Origin: Microthrixaceae bacterium
Lineage (GTDB): Bacteria; Actinomycetota; Acidimicrobiia; Acidimicrobiales; Acidimicrobilacustridaceae
Direction: 5' to 3'
Assembly (NCBI GenBank): GCA_947446975.1
Contig: CANFHM010000002.1
Location: 1 to 64,000 of the forward strand
DNA: 64,000 bases
Of this stretch, positions 28,975-37,370 are shown one piece after another (positions within the stretch are counted from its first letter, which is position 1; each line of letters begins with the position of its first letter). A model generated the notes under the pieces. The model was not told the origin of the DNA. It ran no database searches and saw only the letters and a list, made by a program, of their open reading frames with translations. The translations under genes were made by a program, and so were the position numbers.

Positions 28975-30705
28975 TCAGAAGCGCTCGCGGCGCGGCGTGA
29001 TCTTCTTGCCCTTGATGGTGGTGCGCTTCATCGCTCCGATGACCTCCTCGACGGCCCGACCCGGCACCTCGACCAGCGAGAAGTTCTCGGTGATCTCGAT
29101 GGCGCCGATGTCACGGCCCGACAGGGAGGTCTCGCCGGCGATGGCGCCGACCAGATCGCCCGGGCGGACCCTGGCTGAGCGTCCGATCGGGAAGTACAGG
29201 CGAACGGCATCGCCCTTGCTCAGACGATCACCACGGTCGGCGCCCTTGCCATCCTTGCCGGACTTCCCGGACTTGGCTCCCTTGTCCTTCGAGAACTTCC
29301 CGGGCTTGCTGCGGTCGTCCCGATCGCCGTAGGAGGTCGACTTCCGGGGAGCGATCTCGGGGATCTCGGTCTCATCGTCATCGCCGCCGACGGCCTCATG
29401 GGCGAGCTTCACGGCAGCGAGCGCGATCTCCACGAGGTCGAACTCGTCGGTGAGGGTCTCGACGATCGTGCGGTACCGGTCGAGGTCGTCGTCGATGAGC
29501 GATTCCCGCAGCGTGGCCAGGGTGAGCTCCATGCGACGGTTGCGCAGATCAGCGATCGTGGGAACCTTCTCGAACGCGATCTTCTGACCGGTGACCCGCT
29601 GGATGTTCTCCACCAGACGGTGCTCGCGGGGTTCGGCGAGCGTGATCGCCACGCCCTCGCGTCCGGCTCGACCGACACGACCGATGCGATGGACGTAGGC
29701 CTCGGGAGCGGAGGGCACGTCATAATTGACGACATGGGTCAGCTGGTCGATGTCGAGACCACGGGCGGCGACATCAGTGGCGATCAGCAGCTCGGCGGTG
29801 CCGGCGCGCACGCGCCCCATGACGCGGTCGCGGGCCTCCTGGCTCATCCCGCCGTGCAGGGCCTCGGCCCGGTAGCCACGACCGTTGAGGGTCTCGGAGA
29901 GCTGATCGACCTCATGGCGCGTGCGACAGAACACGATGGCGGCGGTGGGGGACTCCACGTCGAGGATGCGGCCGAGTGCAGCCGGTTTGTGCGATCGGGG
30001 CACCACATAGGCGCTCTGGCGCACCTTCGGTGCGGCACCGGGCTCGGCCACCTCGCGGGCGATGCGGATGTTGATGGGGTCGGTGAGATGCCGACGGGCC
30101 AGCTTCTCGATCTTGGAGGGCATCGTGGCGCTGAACAGGACGGTCTGGCGCGACTCGGGGGTGGCCTCGAGGATGGCGTCGAGGTCCTCGGCGAAGCCCA
30201 TGTCGAGCATCTCGTCGGCCTCGTCGAGCACCACGATCTCGATGAAGTCGAGGGGGAGGGTGCCCCGCTTGATGTGGTCCACCGCTCGACCGGGCGTGGC
30301 GATCACGACATCGACGCCGCGACGGAGGGCCTGCAGCTGGCGGCTGATGGGCTGGCCCCCGTAGATCGGCACCACCCGGGCGCCGAGGTCCCTGCCGTAC
30401 TTGTGCACCGCCTCGGACACCTGCATCGCCAGTTCGCGGGTGGGCACGAGGATGAGCGCCGAGGGCTCGTCGCCCCGGGAGCCGGGCTGGAGGCGATCGA
30501 GGATCGGCAGGGCGAACGAGGCGGTCTTGCCCGTTCCGGTCGCGGCTTGACCCAGCAGATCGCGGCCGGCGATCAGATGGGGGATCGACTCCGCCTGGAT
30601 CGGCGTGGGCTCCTCGTAGCCGAGGGTGGTGAGCGCGCTCAGCAGCTCATCCCGGAGGCCGAGGTCGGTGAATGTCTGGGTCTGTTCGGCAGCATCTGTG
30701 CTCAT
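28975..30705 (-). CDS. deaD: DEAD-box RNA helicase with C-terminal DbpA-like RNA-binding domain
   Basis: ATGTGKTASFALP, VVLDEADEMLDMGF, HRIGRVGRAGREG. Confidence 0.95.
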   Translation of the reverse strand: MSTDAAEQTQTFTDLGLRDELLSALTTLGYEEPTPIQAESIPHLIAGRDLLGQAATGTGKTASFALPILDRLQPGSRGDEPSALILVPTRELAMQVSEAVHKYGRDLGARVVPIYGGQPISRQLQALRRGVDVVIATPGRAVDHIKRGTLPLDFIEIVVLDEADEMLDMGFAEDLDAILEATPESRQTVLFSATMPSKIEKLARRHLTDPINIRIAREVAEPGAAPKVRQSAYVVPRSHKPAALGRILDVESPTAAIVFCRTRHEVDQLSETLNGRGYRAEALHGGMSQEARDRVMGRVRAGTAELLIATDVAARGLDIDQLTHVVNYDVPSAPEAYVHRIGRVGRAGREGVAITLAEPREHRLVENIQRVTGQKIAFEKVPTIADLRNRRMELTLATLRESLIDDDLDRYRTIVETLTDEFDLVEIALAAVKLAHEAVGGDDDETEIPEIAPRKSTSYGDRDDRSKPGKFSKDKGAKSGKSGKDGKGADRGDRLSKGDAVRLYFPIGRSARVRPGDLVGAIAGETSLSGRDIGAIEITENFSLVEVPGRAVEEVIGAMKRTTIKGKKITPRRERF

Positions 30706-30761
30706 GTGGAACTCCTCATGGGCGACAACGCCCGCTCCCACGCTTTCATGCTCGGCCCGAG

Positions 30762-31235
30762 ATGACGAATCGACAGCTCACGCCGGACCCGTGCGCGATG
30801 ATGCAGCGCATGGATCTGACACCGTTCGCGACGCTCACCCTCGAGACCAGTTCCGAGGGACTCCACTTCCTCGGCACCACCCCGGTCGGCCTGCGGATCA
30901 TCCAGGAGATCGTCGGTGCACGCATCGAGGGACCCCGTCTGACGGCGTCGCTCAAGGGTGGTGCCGCTGCCGACTGGCTGGCCGTCGACGCCGCAGGTGT
31001 CGCCACCTTCGACATCAGGATGACCCTCGAGACCGACGACGGTGCCGTGCTGTACCTGCGCTACGAGGGGCGGGCCGACTGGTCCGAGGGTCTCGGCAAG
31101 GGCCCGATCGACGCCGCGTTCTGGTTCGAGGCGGGCGACGAGCGCTACACGTGGCTCAACGCCCTGCTCCCGGTGGGTCAGGGCCGCACGACCGCCGGCG
31201 GCACGATCGTCTACGAACTGTTCCTGCTGGCCTGA
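30762..31235 (+). CDS. DUF3237-like protein
   Basis: TTPVGLRIIQEIVGARIEGPRLTASLKGGAAADWL; start codon uncertain (30762, 30798 or 30810). Confidence 0.75.
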   Translation: MTNRQLTPDPCAMMQRMDLTPFATLTLETSSEGLHFLGTTPVGLRIIQEIVGARIEGPRLTASLKGGAAADWLAVDAAGVATFDIRMTLETDDGAVLYLRYEGRADWSEGLGKGPIDAAFWFEAGDERYTWLNALLPVGQGRTTAGGTIVYELFLLA

Positions 31236-31343
31236 GCGGCACCACCGCAGTCCGGGGTGTGCAAATATCCGGGTCTGCGTCAGTTCATCAGCACCCGATG
31301 ATCCCGCTCCACGGGATCTCGGCACATTTCCTGGGGGGGAAAC

Positions 31344-32573
31344 ATGGAATTCGCGATCTTCCTGAACGGGTACATCCCCGGTCCGGCGGCCCACGACACC
31401 GAGATGCAGCATCTGTCGTACATGCGCGAGGCGCAGTACGCGATCTTCGCCGACAAGCACAACTGGAAGTACTGCTGGTTCGGTGAGCACCACGGTCTCG
31501 TGGAGTACTCGCAGCTCTCGGCACCCGAGGTCATGATCGGGTACGTGGCGGCCCAGACCGACTTCATCCACCTCGGCACCGCCATCAACAGCCTGTCGCC
31601 GCGCAAGGAACATCCGGTGCGCTACGCCGAGCGGGCGGCGACCATGGACCACTTCACGAACAACCGGTTCGAATGGGGCACCGGGCGCGGTGCGGGCAGC
31701 CATGAGATGAAGAGCTTCAACATCATGGACAAGGACTCCACCAAGCCCGAGTGGAACGAGGTCGTGCGCGAGGTCCCGCGCATGTGGGAGCAGATCGACT
31801 ACGAGTTCCACGGCGAGTCCTTCACGGTGCCCACCCCGCACAACATCCTTCCGAAGCCCTATGGCAAGGGTCATCCACCGATCTGGGTGGCCTGCGGGAA
31901 CCCGCCCACGTTCCAGACCGCAGGTGAGATGGGCATCGGCGCCATCGCCTTCAACTTCGAGCCGATCTTCGCCCTGCGCGGTCGCATCGAGGCCTACAAG
32001 GAGGGCATCGCCAACTGCACCGAACCGATCGGTCAGTTCAAGAACGACAACGTGATGATCACCAACTCGGTGATCTGCTGCGAGACCCGCGAGGAGGCCC
32101 GCGCCATCGCTCTGCGCAAGGGCCGCGGCTACCTCGTCTCGATGGTCAACCTCTACCACGACACGATGCCCAAGTCCTCCGACGGCATCACCTGGCCCGC
32201 CCGGCCGACCTCGTTGCACGACATGGTCCAGCACACCGATGCCGACGAACTGCTCGACGGTCTGATCGCCGGTGGGTACATGCTCTGCGGCAGTCCTGAT
32301 GACGTCGCCGAGCAGATCGCCGCATGGGGTGATGTCGGCATGGATCAGCTGGCCTTCGGTCTGCCCATCGAGGGGCTCCATCACGAGGAGATCCTCGCCT
32401 GCCTCGAACTGTTCGGCGACAAGGTGATCCCCGAGTTCGATCGGGATCGCACCCATTCCACCGATCGATACCGCGCCACCGCCCAACCGAAGTTCGGTCC
32501 GTTCTCGCAGGAGTTCCCCCAGTTCGATCCGCCCAGCGTGCTGCCGGAGTCCGCGCTGCTGCCGCTCGGCTGA
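31344..32573 (+). CDS. LLM class (luciferase-like) flavin-dependent oxidoreductase
   Basis: 409 aa; WFGEHHGLVEYSQLSAPEVMIGYVAAQT...; preceded by GGGGGGGAAACATG. Confidence 0.9.
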   Translation: MEFAIFLNGYIPGPAAHDTEMQHLSYMREAQYAIFADKHNWKYCWFGEHHGLVEYSQLSAPEVMIGYVAAQTDFIHLGTAINSLSPRKEHPVRYAERAATMDHFTNNRFEWGTGRGAGSHEMKSFNIMDKDSTKPEWNEVVREVPRMWEQIDYEFHGESFTVPTPHNILPKPYGKGHPPIWVACGNPPTFQTAGEMGIGAIAFNFEPIFALRGRIEAYKEGIANCTEPIGQFKNDNVMITNSVICCETREEARAIALRKGRGYLVSMVNLYHDTMPKSSDGITWPARPTSLHDMVQHTDADELLDGLIAGGYMLCGSPDDVAEQIAAWGDVGMDQLAFGLPIEGLHHEEILACLELFGDKVIPEFDRDRTHSTDRYRATAQPKFGPFSQEFPQFDPPSVLPESALLPLG

Positions 32574-32619
32574 GCGGGGAGCGACCCCTGCATCGGGGCC
32601 CCACATCAGTCATCAGTCT

Positions 32620-32629
32620 TCCTATAGGA
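32620..32629. promoter_or_regulatory. candidate promoter/operator palindrome upstream of the nitronate monooxygenase gene
   Basis: Perfect palindrome tcctatagga in an AT-rich patch, preceded by tandem catcagt-catcagt (32604-32617). Confidence 0.35.
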
Positions 32630-32663
32630 TATAGAAGTACCTGAAGGCCGACGAGGAGGCGCC

Positions 32664-33602
32664 ATGCTGCACAACAGGATCACCGAGATGATGGGGACCG
32701 AACTCCCGATCATGCAGGCCCCGATGGGCTGGATCGCCAGATCCCAGCTCGCCTCGGCGGTCTCCAACGCCGGGGCGATGGGCATGATCGAGACCAGCTC
32801 GGGAGAGCTCGACAACGTGCGTCGGGAGATCCTGGCGATGGCGGAGCTCGCCCCCGGACGGCCCTTCGCCGTCAACATCGCCCAGGCGTTCGTCAGCGAC
32901 CCCTCGATCATCGACTTCGTCGTCGAGCAGGGCGTGAAGTTCGTGACCACCAGTGCCGGCGACCCCCGGCAGTACACCGAACGGCTCAAGGCGGCGGGGC
33001 TCACCGTGTTCCATGTCGTTCCCACCCTGCGGGCGGCGCTGCGTGCAGTCGATGCCGGCGTCGACGGACTCATCGTGGAGGGTGGCGAGGGTGGCGGGTT
33101 CAAGAACCCGCGCGACGTCGCCACGATGGTGCTGCTCCCGTTGGTCGCCTCGAAGGTCGATGTGCCGATCATCGCCGCCGGAGGGTTCCTCGACGGTCGG
33201 ACCATGGCTGCTGCGCTGGCGCTCGGGGCCGAGGGTGTGCAGCTCGGCACCGTGATGGTGGCCACCGAGGAGTCGCCGATCCATGAGAACTGGAAGCGGG
33301 CGATCATCGGCGCCGCCGAGACCGACACCGTGATGATCAACCGACATATCGGCCCGGCGCTGCGCGTGCTGCGCACCGATCGATCCGATGCCCTGGAGTT
33401 CGACACCTCGGTCAACGCCATGGGAGCCATGGCCCGTCATCAGGAGCTCTACTTCGGCGGGGACATGGATGCGGCGCTGGCCCTCTCCGGGCAGATCGCC
33501 GGTCGGATCGAACAGATCCGTCCCGTGGCCGATGTCATCCGTGAGTGTGCACAGGACTGTGTGGCGGTGCTGTCGCAGCTGCACCGTCTCTACGTCGACT
33601 GA
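32664..33602 (+). CDS. nitronate monooxygenase (2-nitropropane dioxygenase) family protein
   Basis: ELPIMQAPMGWIARSQLASAVSNAGAMG; VEGGEGGGF; IIAAGGFLDGRTMAAALALGAEGVQLGT. Confidence 0.92.
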   Translation: MLHNRITEMMGTELPIMQAPMGWIARSQLASAVSNAGAMGMIETSSGELDNVRREILAMAELAPGRPFAVNIAQAFVSDPSIIDFVVEQGVKFVTTSAGDPRQYTERLKAAGLTVFHVVPTLRAALRAVDAGVDGLIVEGGEGGGFKNPRDVATMVLLPLVASKVDVPIIAAGGFLDGRTMAAALALGAEGVQLGTVMVATEESPIHENWKRAIIGAAETDTVMINRHIGPALRVLRTDRSDALEFDTSVNAMGAMARHQELYFGGDMDAALALSGQIAGRIEQIRPVADVIRECAQDCVAVLSQLHRLYVD

Positions 33603-33640
33603 TCCACCCGGACTGACAGTCCACCTGGTGCCATCACCGG

Positions 33641-33669
33641 TGCCGTTCCCGATCAGGTCGGGAGCGGCA
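33641..33669. terminator. strong hairpin between convergent genes
   Basis: tgccgttcccga / tcgggagcggca, 12 bp stem with one G-U, 5 nt loop. Confidence 0.55.
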
Positions 33670-33690
33670 CCGCGCCCGGCGATCAGTCGA

Positions 33691-33960
33691 TCAGTCGATC
33701 GGGAGGCGCGCCATCAGGTCGATCTTGCGTTCCTCGAACTCGTCGAAGGTGATGACCTTGTCGTCGAGCTGCTTGTGGATGAGCTCGATCTGAGCGAGCA
33801 GTTCTGCCGCCGAGAGCTCGCCCTCGGTGGTGAGCTCGACCGTCGGCGCGTCCTCGGGGGAGTCGTCGCCCGACAGGCGCTTCTCCCGCTTCATCGCCTG
33901 TTTCGCCTTCCGAGCACGGTCGCGCTGGAGTTTCTCGAAGCTTGTGCGTTGCGCACCCAT
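33691..33960 (-). CDS. small SHOCT-like protein
   Basis: MGAQRTSFEKLQRDRARKAKQAMKREKR... LLAQIELIHKQLDDKVITFDEFEERKIDLMARL. Confidence 0.65.
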   Translation of the reverse strand: MGAQRTSFEKLQRDRARKAKQAMKREKRLSGDDSPEDAPTVELTTEGELSAAELLAQIELIHKQLDDKVITFDEFEERKIDLMARLPID

Positions 33961-34223
33961 GTGCGCCTCCTTTTGTACATCTGCCCGGCCGCTGGTCGGG
34001 GACACGGAGGGCACCGGACACGGACATCGACCAAGGGTGCTCAGCACCGGCGCCGGGCAGATGTGTGACCGGTTCCCGCCGCGGGGCAGATGGGAACCTC
34101 CGACACCCTATCGGGAGCCGCAGCCCCGGACGCGAATGGCCCGGTCTGATGCCGCGCTGCGGCTGCGGCCCGTCGGCCGGGGTCATGGCTAGGGTCGGGG
34201 GCCACGATCCCAAGGGGGGAACC

Positions 34224-35027
34224 ATGTCCTTCGTCCTCGTCGACCGACCGCATCCGAACGTCACGGTCATCACGCTGAACCGTCCCGAACGCATGAACGC
34301 CATGGCTTTCGATGTCATGCTCCCGTTCAAGGAGCAGCTCGATGCGGTGGCCCATGACAACGACACGCGGGTGGTGATCGTCACCGGGGCGGGGGAGGGA
34401 TTCTGCTCCGGCGCCGACCAGAAGATGTCGGGCACCATCCCCCATATCGATGGTCTGACCCCCACCGTCATCGCCCACCGGGCCGGGAAGCTGCTCGACG
34501 ACATCGTGCTCGGGATCCAGGAGATGCCCCAGCCGGTGATCGCCGCCGTCAACGGCGCGGCGGTCGGTGGCGGGCTCTGTCTTGCCGCCGCGTGCGATAT
34601 TCGCGTCGGCTCCCCGGAGGCGTACTTCCGGGCGGCGGGGATCAACAACGGCCTCACCGCCACCGAGCTCGGGCTCAGCTTCCTGCTGCCCCGGATCATC
34701 GGTGCCGGCCGCTCCACCGAACTGATGCTCACCGGCCGCGACATGGATGCCGCCGAGGCCGAGCGCTGCGGGCTCCTCACCAGCGTCGTGCCCCGTGAGC
34801 AGCTGCTGCCGACCTGTTTCGAGATCGCTGATCGCATCGCCGGGCTGAGTCGCATCGGCATCGAGCTCACCAAGAAGATGACCCTCGCCGGACTCGAGGC
34901 CACGAGCTTCCGGTCCCATATGCGCCATGAGATGAACGCCCAGCTCTATGTGCGGCTCACCACGAAGAACTGGGATGAATCCGTGGCGGCCCGGGCCGAG
35001 GGTCGGGCGCCGAACTTCCGCGACTGA
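34224..35027 (+). CDS. enoyl-CoA hydratase/isomerase family protein
   Basis: MSFVLVDRPHPNVTVITLNRPERMNAM; GAGEGFCSGADQ; preceded by GGGGGGAACCATG. Confidence 0.92.
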   Translation: MSFVLVDRPHPNVTVITLNRPERMNAMAFDVMLPFKEQLDAVAHDNDTRVVIVTGAGEGFCSGADQKMSGTIPHIDGLTPTVIAHRAGKLLDDIVLGIQEMPQPVIAAVNGAAVGGGLCLAAACDIRVGSPEAYFRAAGINNGLTATELGLSFLLPRIIGAGRSTELMLTGRDMDAAEAERCGLLTSVVPREQLLPTCFEIADRIAGLSRIGIELTKKMTLAGLEATSFRSHMRHEMNAQLYVRLTTKNWDESVAARAEGRAPNFRD

Positions 35028-35036
35028 CCGAGAGGC

Positions 35037-35474
35037 TCAGCCGGGCAGGCCGGTGAGCAGTTCCTTGAGCCAGCCCGGTGCGCGGGTGGCGCGGCCCTGC
35101 TGATCCACGACACCGTGCACGGTGGCGCCCGAGGCACAGATCTCGTCGCCGATCAGCAGGAGGTAGTCCATCTGGAACGATGCGCCCCGCATGGTCCGCA
35201 CCCGGGTGTGCACGGTGACGATGTCCTCGAAGCGGGCCGAGCGCCGATACTGCAGCACGAGTTCGAGGACGGCGAGGTCGTGGCCCTCGGCCCGCAGATC
35301 GCCGTAGGGACGGCCGAGCGCCCGGAGGTACTCCACCCGGGTCTCCTCGAGGAACGCCACATAGGAGGAGTGGTGCATGACCCCCATGGCATCGGTCTCG
35401 GCGAACCGGACCCTGATGTCATGCGAGAAGGAGTAGTCGGCGGGGTCGGTGGAGGTGTCGAGATCGACTCGCAT
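35037..35474 (-). CDS. acyl-CoA thioesterase (4HBT/hotdog fold)
   Basis: VRFAETDAMGVMHHSSYVAFLEETRVEYLRALG. Confidence 0.9.
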   Translation of the reverse strand: MRVDLDTSTDPADYSFSHDIRVRFAETDAMGVMHHSSYVAFLEETRVEYLRALGRPYGDLRAEGHDLAVLELVLQYRRSARFEDIVTVHTRVRTMRGASFQMDYLLLIGDEICASGATVHGVVDQQGRATRAPGWLKELLTGLPG

Positions 35475-36679
35475 CAGTTGCGGGGGACCTGACTCCAGGG
35501 GAGATCCTTGTCGAGGCGAGGTTCACCGGGGAGCCCGAGCACCCGCTCGCCGAGGATGTTGCGCTGGATCTCGGAGGTGCCGCCCTCGATGGAGTTGGCC
35601 CGTGCCCGCAGGAACATCTTGCGGGCCGATCCGGGAGGACCGGTGAGGCCGAGCGATTCGCTGCGACGCATCGTGAAGTCGTAGTCGACGAGGGCCCGGG
35701 CGCCGAGGAGATCGACGCAGAAGGCGTAGATGCGCTTGTTGACCTCGGCGAACTGCAGTTTGGCGATGGATCCCTCGGGGCCGGGGTTGCCAGCTTTCCG
35801 GTTCTGCGAGGCGCGGACATTGGTGAGTCGCAGCACCTCGGCCTCGACCCACAGCTGCATGAGTCGGTCGCGATGCACCGGGGTCTGTTCGGTCTCGCCG
35901 TCGTTCCAGATCCTGACGGCCTCGGCGATGGCGCCGGAGCCGGGCTGCGGGGTGCCGCCCCCGCCTCCGCCGATGGTGGTGCGCTCGTTGGCGAGTGTGG
36001 TCATCGACACCCGCCAGCCCTCGCCGACATCGCCGATGCGATCGGCGTCGGGGACCCGCACCTCGGTGAGGTACACCTCGTTGAACTCCGCCTCGCCGGT
36101 CATCTGGCGCAGGGGGCGCACCTCGACCCCGGGAGCGGTCATGTCGAGGGCGAAGTAGGTGAGGCCCTTGTGCTTCGGTGCCTCGGAATCTGTGCGGGCC
36201 ACGAGCATCCCGCGGTTGGCGAGATGGGCGAGGGTGTTCCAGACCTTCTGGCCGGTGATGATCCATTCATCGCCATCACGGACCGCCCGGCAGGCGAGAC
36301 CGGCGAGATCGGAGCCGGCGCCCGGCTCGCTGAAGAGCTGGCACCAGGTGTCCTCACCGGTGAACATCCGACGGAGACGCTCTCCCTTGGTGGCATCGTC
36401 GCCGTGGGTGACGATGGTGGGGCCGGCCATGGTGAGTCCGAAGAAGTACTCGGAACCGACCGAGGCGGCCCCCGCCTCCTTCAGGCGACGGTCGATCTCC
36501 TTCTGGTGGTTCGGGGCGAGACCGAGTCCGCCGGAACCCTCGGGGAAGTGCACCCAGGCCAGTCCGAGGTCGTACTGGCGACCACGGAACTCGATCATCT
36601 CGCAGCTGCGGGGATCCAGGTCGGCGAGGAGCTGGTCGAGTCGATCATCGACGAGGGAAGCGGGGCTGAGCACGGTCAT
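35474..36679 (-). CDS. acyl-CoA dehydrogenase
   Basis: LFSEPGAGSDLAGLACRAVRDGDEWIITGQKVWN; EGGTSEIQRNILGERVLGLPGEPR. Confidence 0.93.
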   Translation of the reverse strand: MTVLSPASLVDDRLDQLLADLDPRSCEMIEFRGRQYDLGLAWVHFPEGSGGLGLAPNHQKEIDRRLKEAGAASVGSEYFFGLTMAGPTIVTHGDDATKGERLRRMFTGEDTWCQLFSEPGAGSDLAGLACRAVRDGDEWIITGQKVWNTLAHLANRGMLVARTDSEAPKHKGLTYFALDMTAPGVEVRPLRQMTGEAEFNEVYLTEVRVPDADRIGDVGEGWRVSMTTLANERTTIGGGGGGTPQPGSGAIAEAVRIWNDGETEQTPVHRDRLMQLWVEAEVLRLTNVRASQNRKAGNPGPEGSIAKLQFAEVNKRIYAFCVDLLGARALVDYDFTMRRSESLGLTGPPGSARKMFLRARANSIEGGTSEIQRNILGERVLGLPGEPRLDKDLPWSQVPRN

Positions 36680-36826
36680 GGGCCCATCGTAGGAAGCTGT
36701 CAGTGGCGCTGCCACATGGACGTGCATGCGGTCTCCGCCCGACCGGTACCATCGGCGGGTCCTCGGTCCGGCCGAGCACCCACCATCCCATCGGCCATCG
36801 GGCCGAGCAGCTGAAAAGAGAACCGA

Positions 36827-37300
36827 ATGACCTCCGTGGCCTTCGACGACATCGATGCGATCAACGCCCTCGCCTCCGAGACCTTCGGCGAGTGGGGCGA
36901 TTCGATGGTCGTCACCCAGCAGATGATCAACGACTTCGCCGAACTGACCGGCGATCGTCAGTGGATCCACGTCGACGTCGAGCGTGCCGTGAAGGAGAGC
37001 CCCTTCGGCGGCCCGGTCGCCCATGGGTTCCTCACCCTCAGCCTCATGCCGAAGCTCGTCACCATGCCTGTCTCGGTCTCCGGGTTCGGTAGCGCCGTCA
37101 ACTACGGCGCCGAGTCCCTGCGGTTCCTCTCACCGGTCCCGGCGGGCGCCGAGGTGCACGCCCGTTCACGCGTCGTGCGGGCCGAGGCCAAGCCGAAGGG
37201 CACGCTCATCACCACCGAGGCGGAGATCGCCGCAGTGGGCTCCGAGCGTCCGGCGCTGCTGTATCGCATGCAGGTGCTCTACGCCCCGAAGCGCGGCTGA
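36827..37300 (+). CDS. MaoC family dehydratase
   Basis: VTQQMINDFAELTGDRQWIHVDVERA...FGGPVAHGFLTLSL. Confidence 0.93.
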   Translation: MTSVAFDDIDAINALASETFGEWGDSMVVTQQMINDFAELTGDRQWIHVDVERAVKESPFGGPVAHGFLTLSLMPKLVTMPVSVSGFGSAVNYGAESLRFLSPVPAGAEVHARSRVVRAEAKPKGTLITTEAEIAAVGSERPALLYRMQVLYAPKRG

Positions 37301-37332
37301 GCGAAGCGTCTCGCGACCAGTTCGTTCTTCAC

Positions 37333-37370
37333 CTGCCGGCCCGTTCCGATCAATCGGGGCGGGCCGGCAG
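37333..37370. terminator. 17 bp hairpin over a convergent gene end
   Basis: ctgccggcccgttccga / tcggggcgggccggcag with two G-U pairs, loop tcaa; the minus-strand stop codon lies across the loop. Confidence 0.55.
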
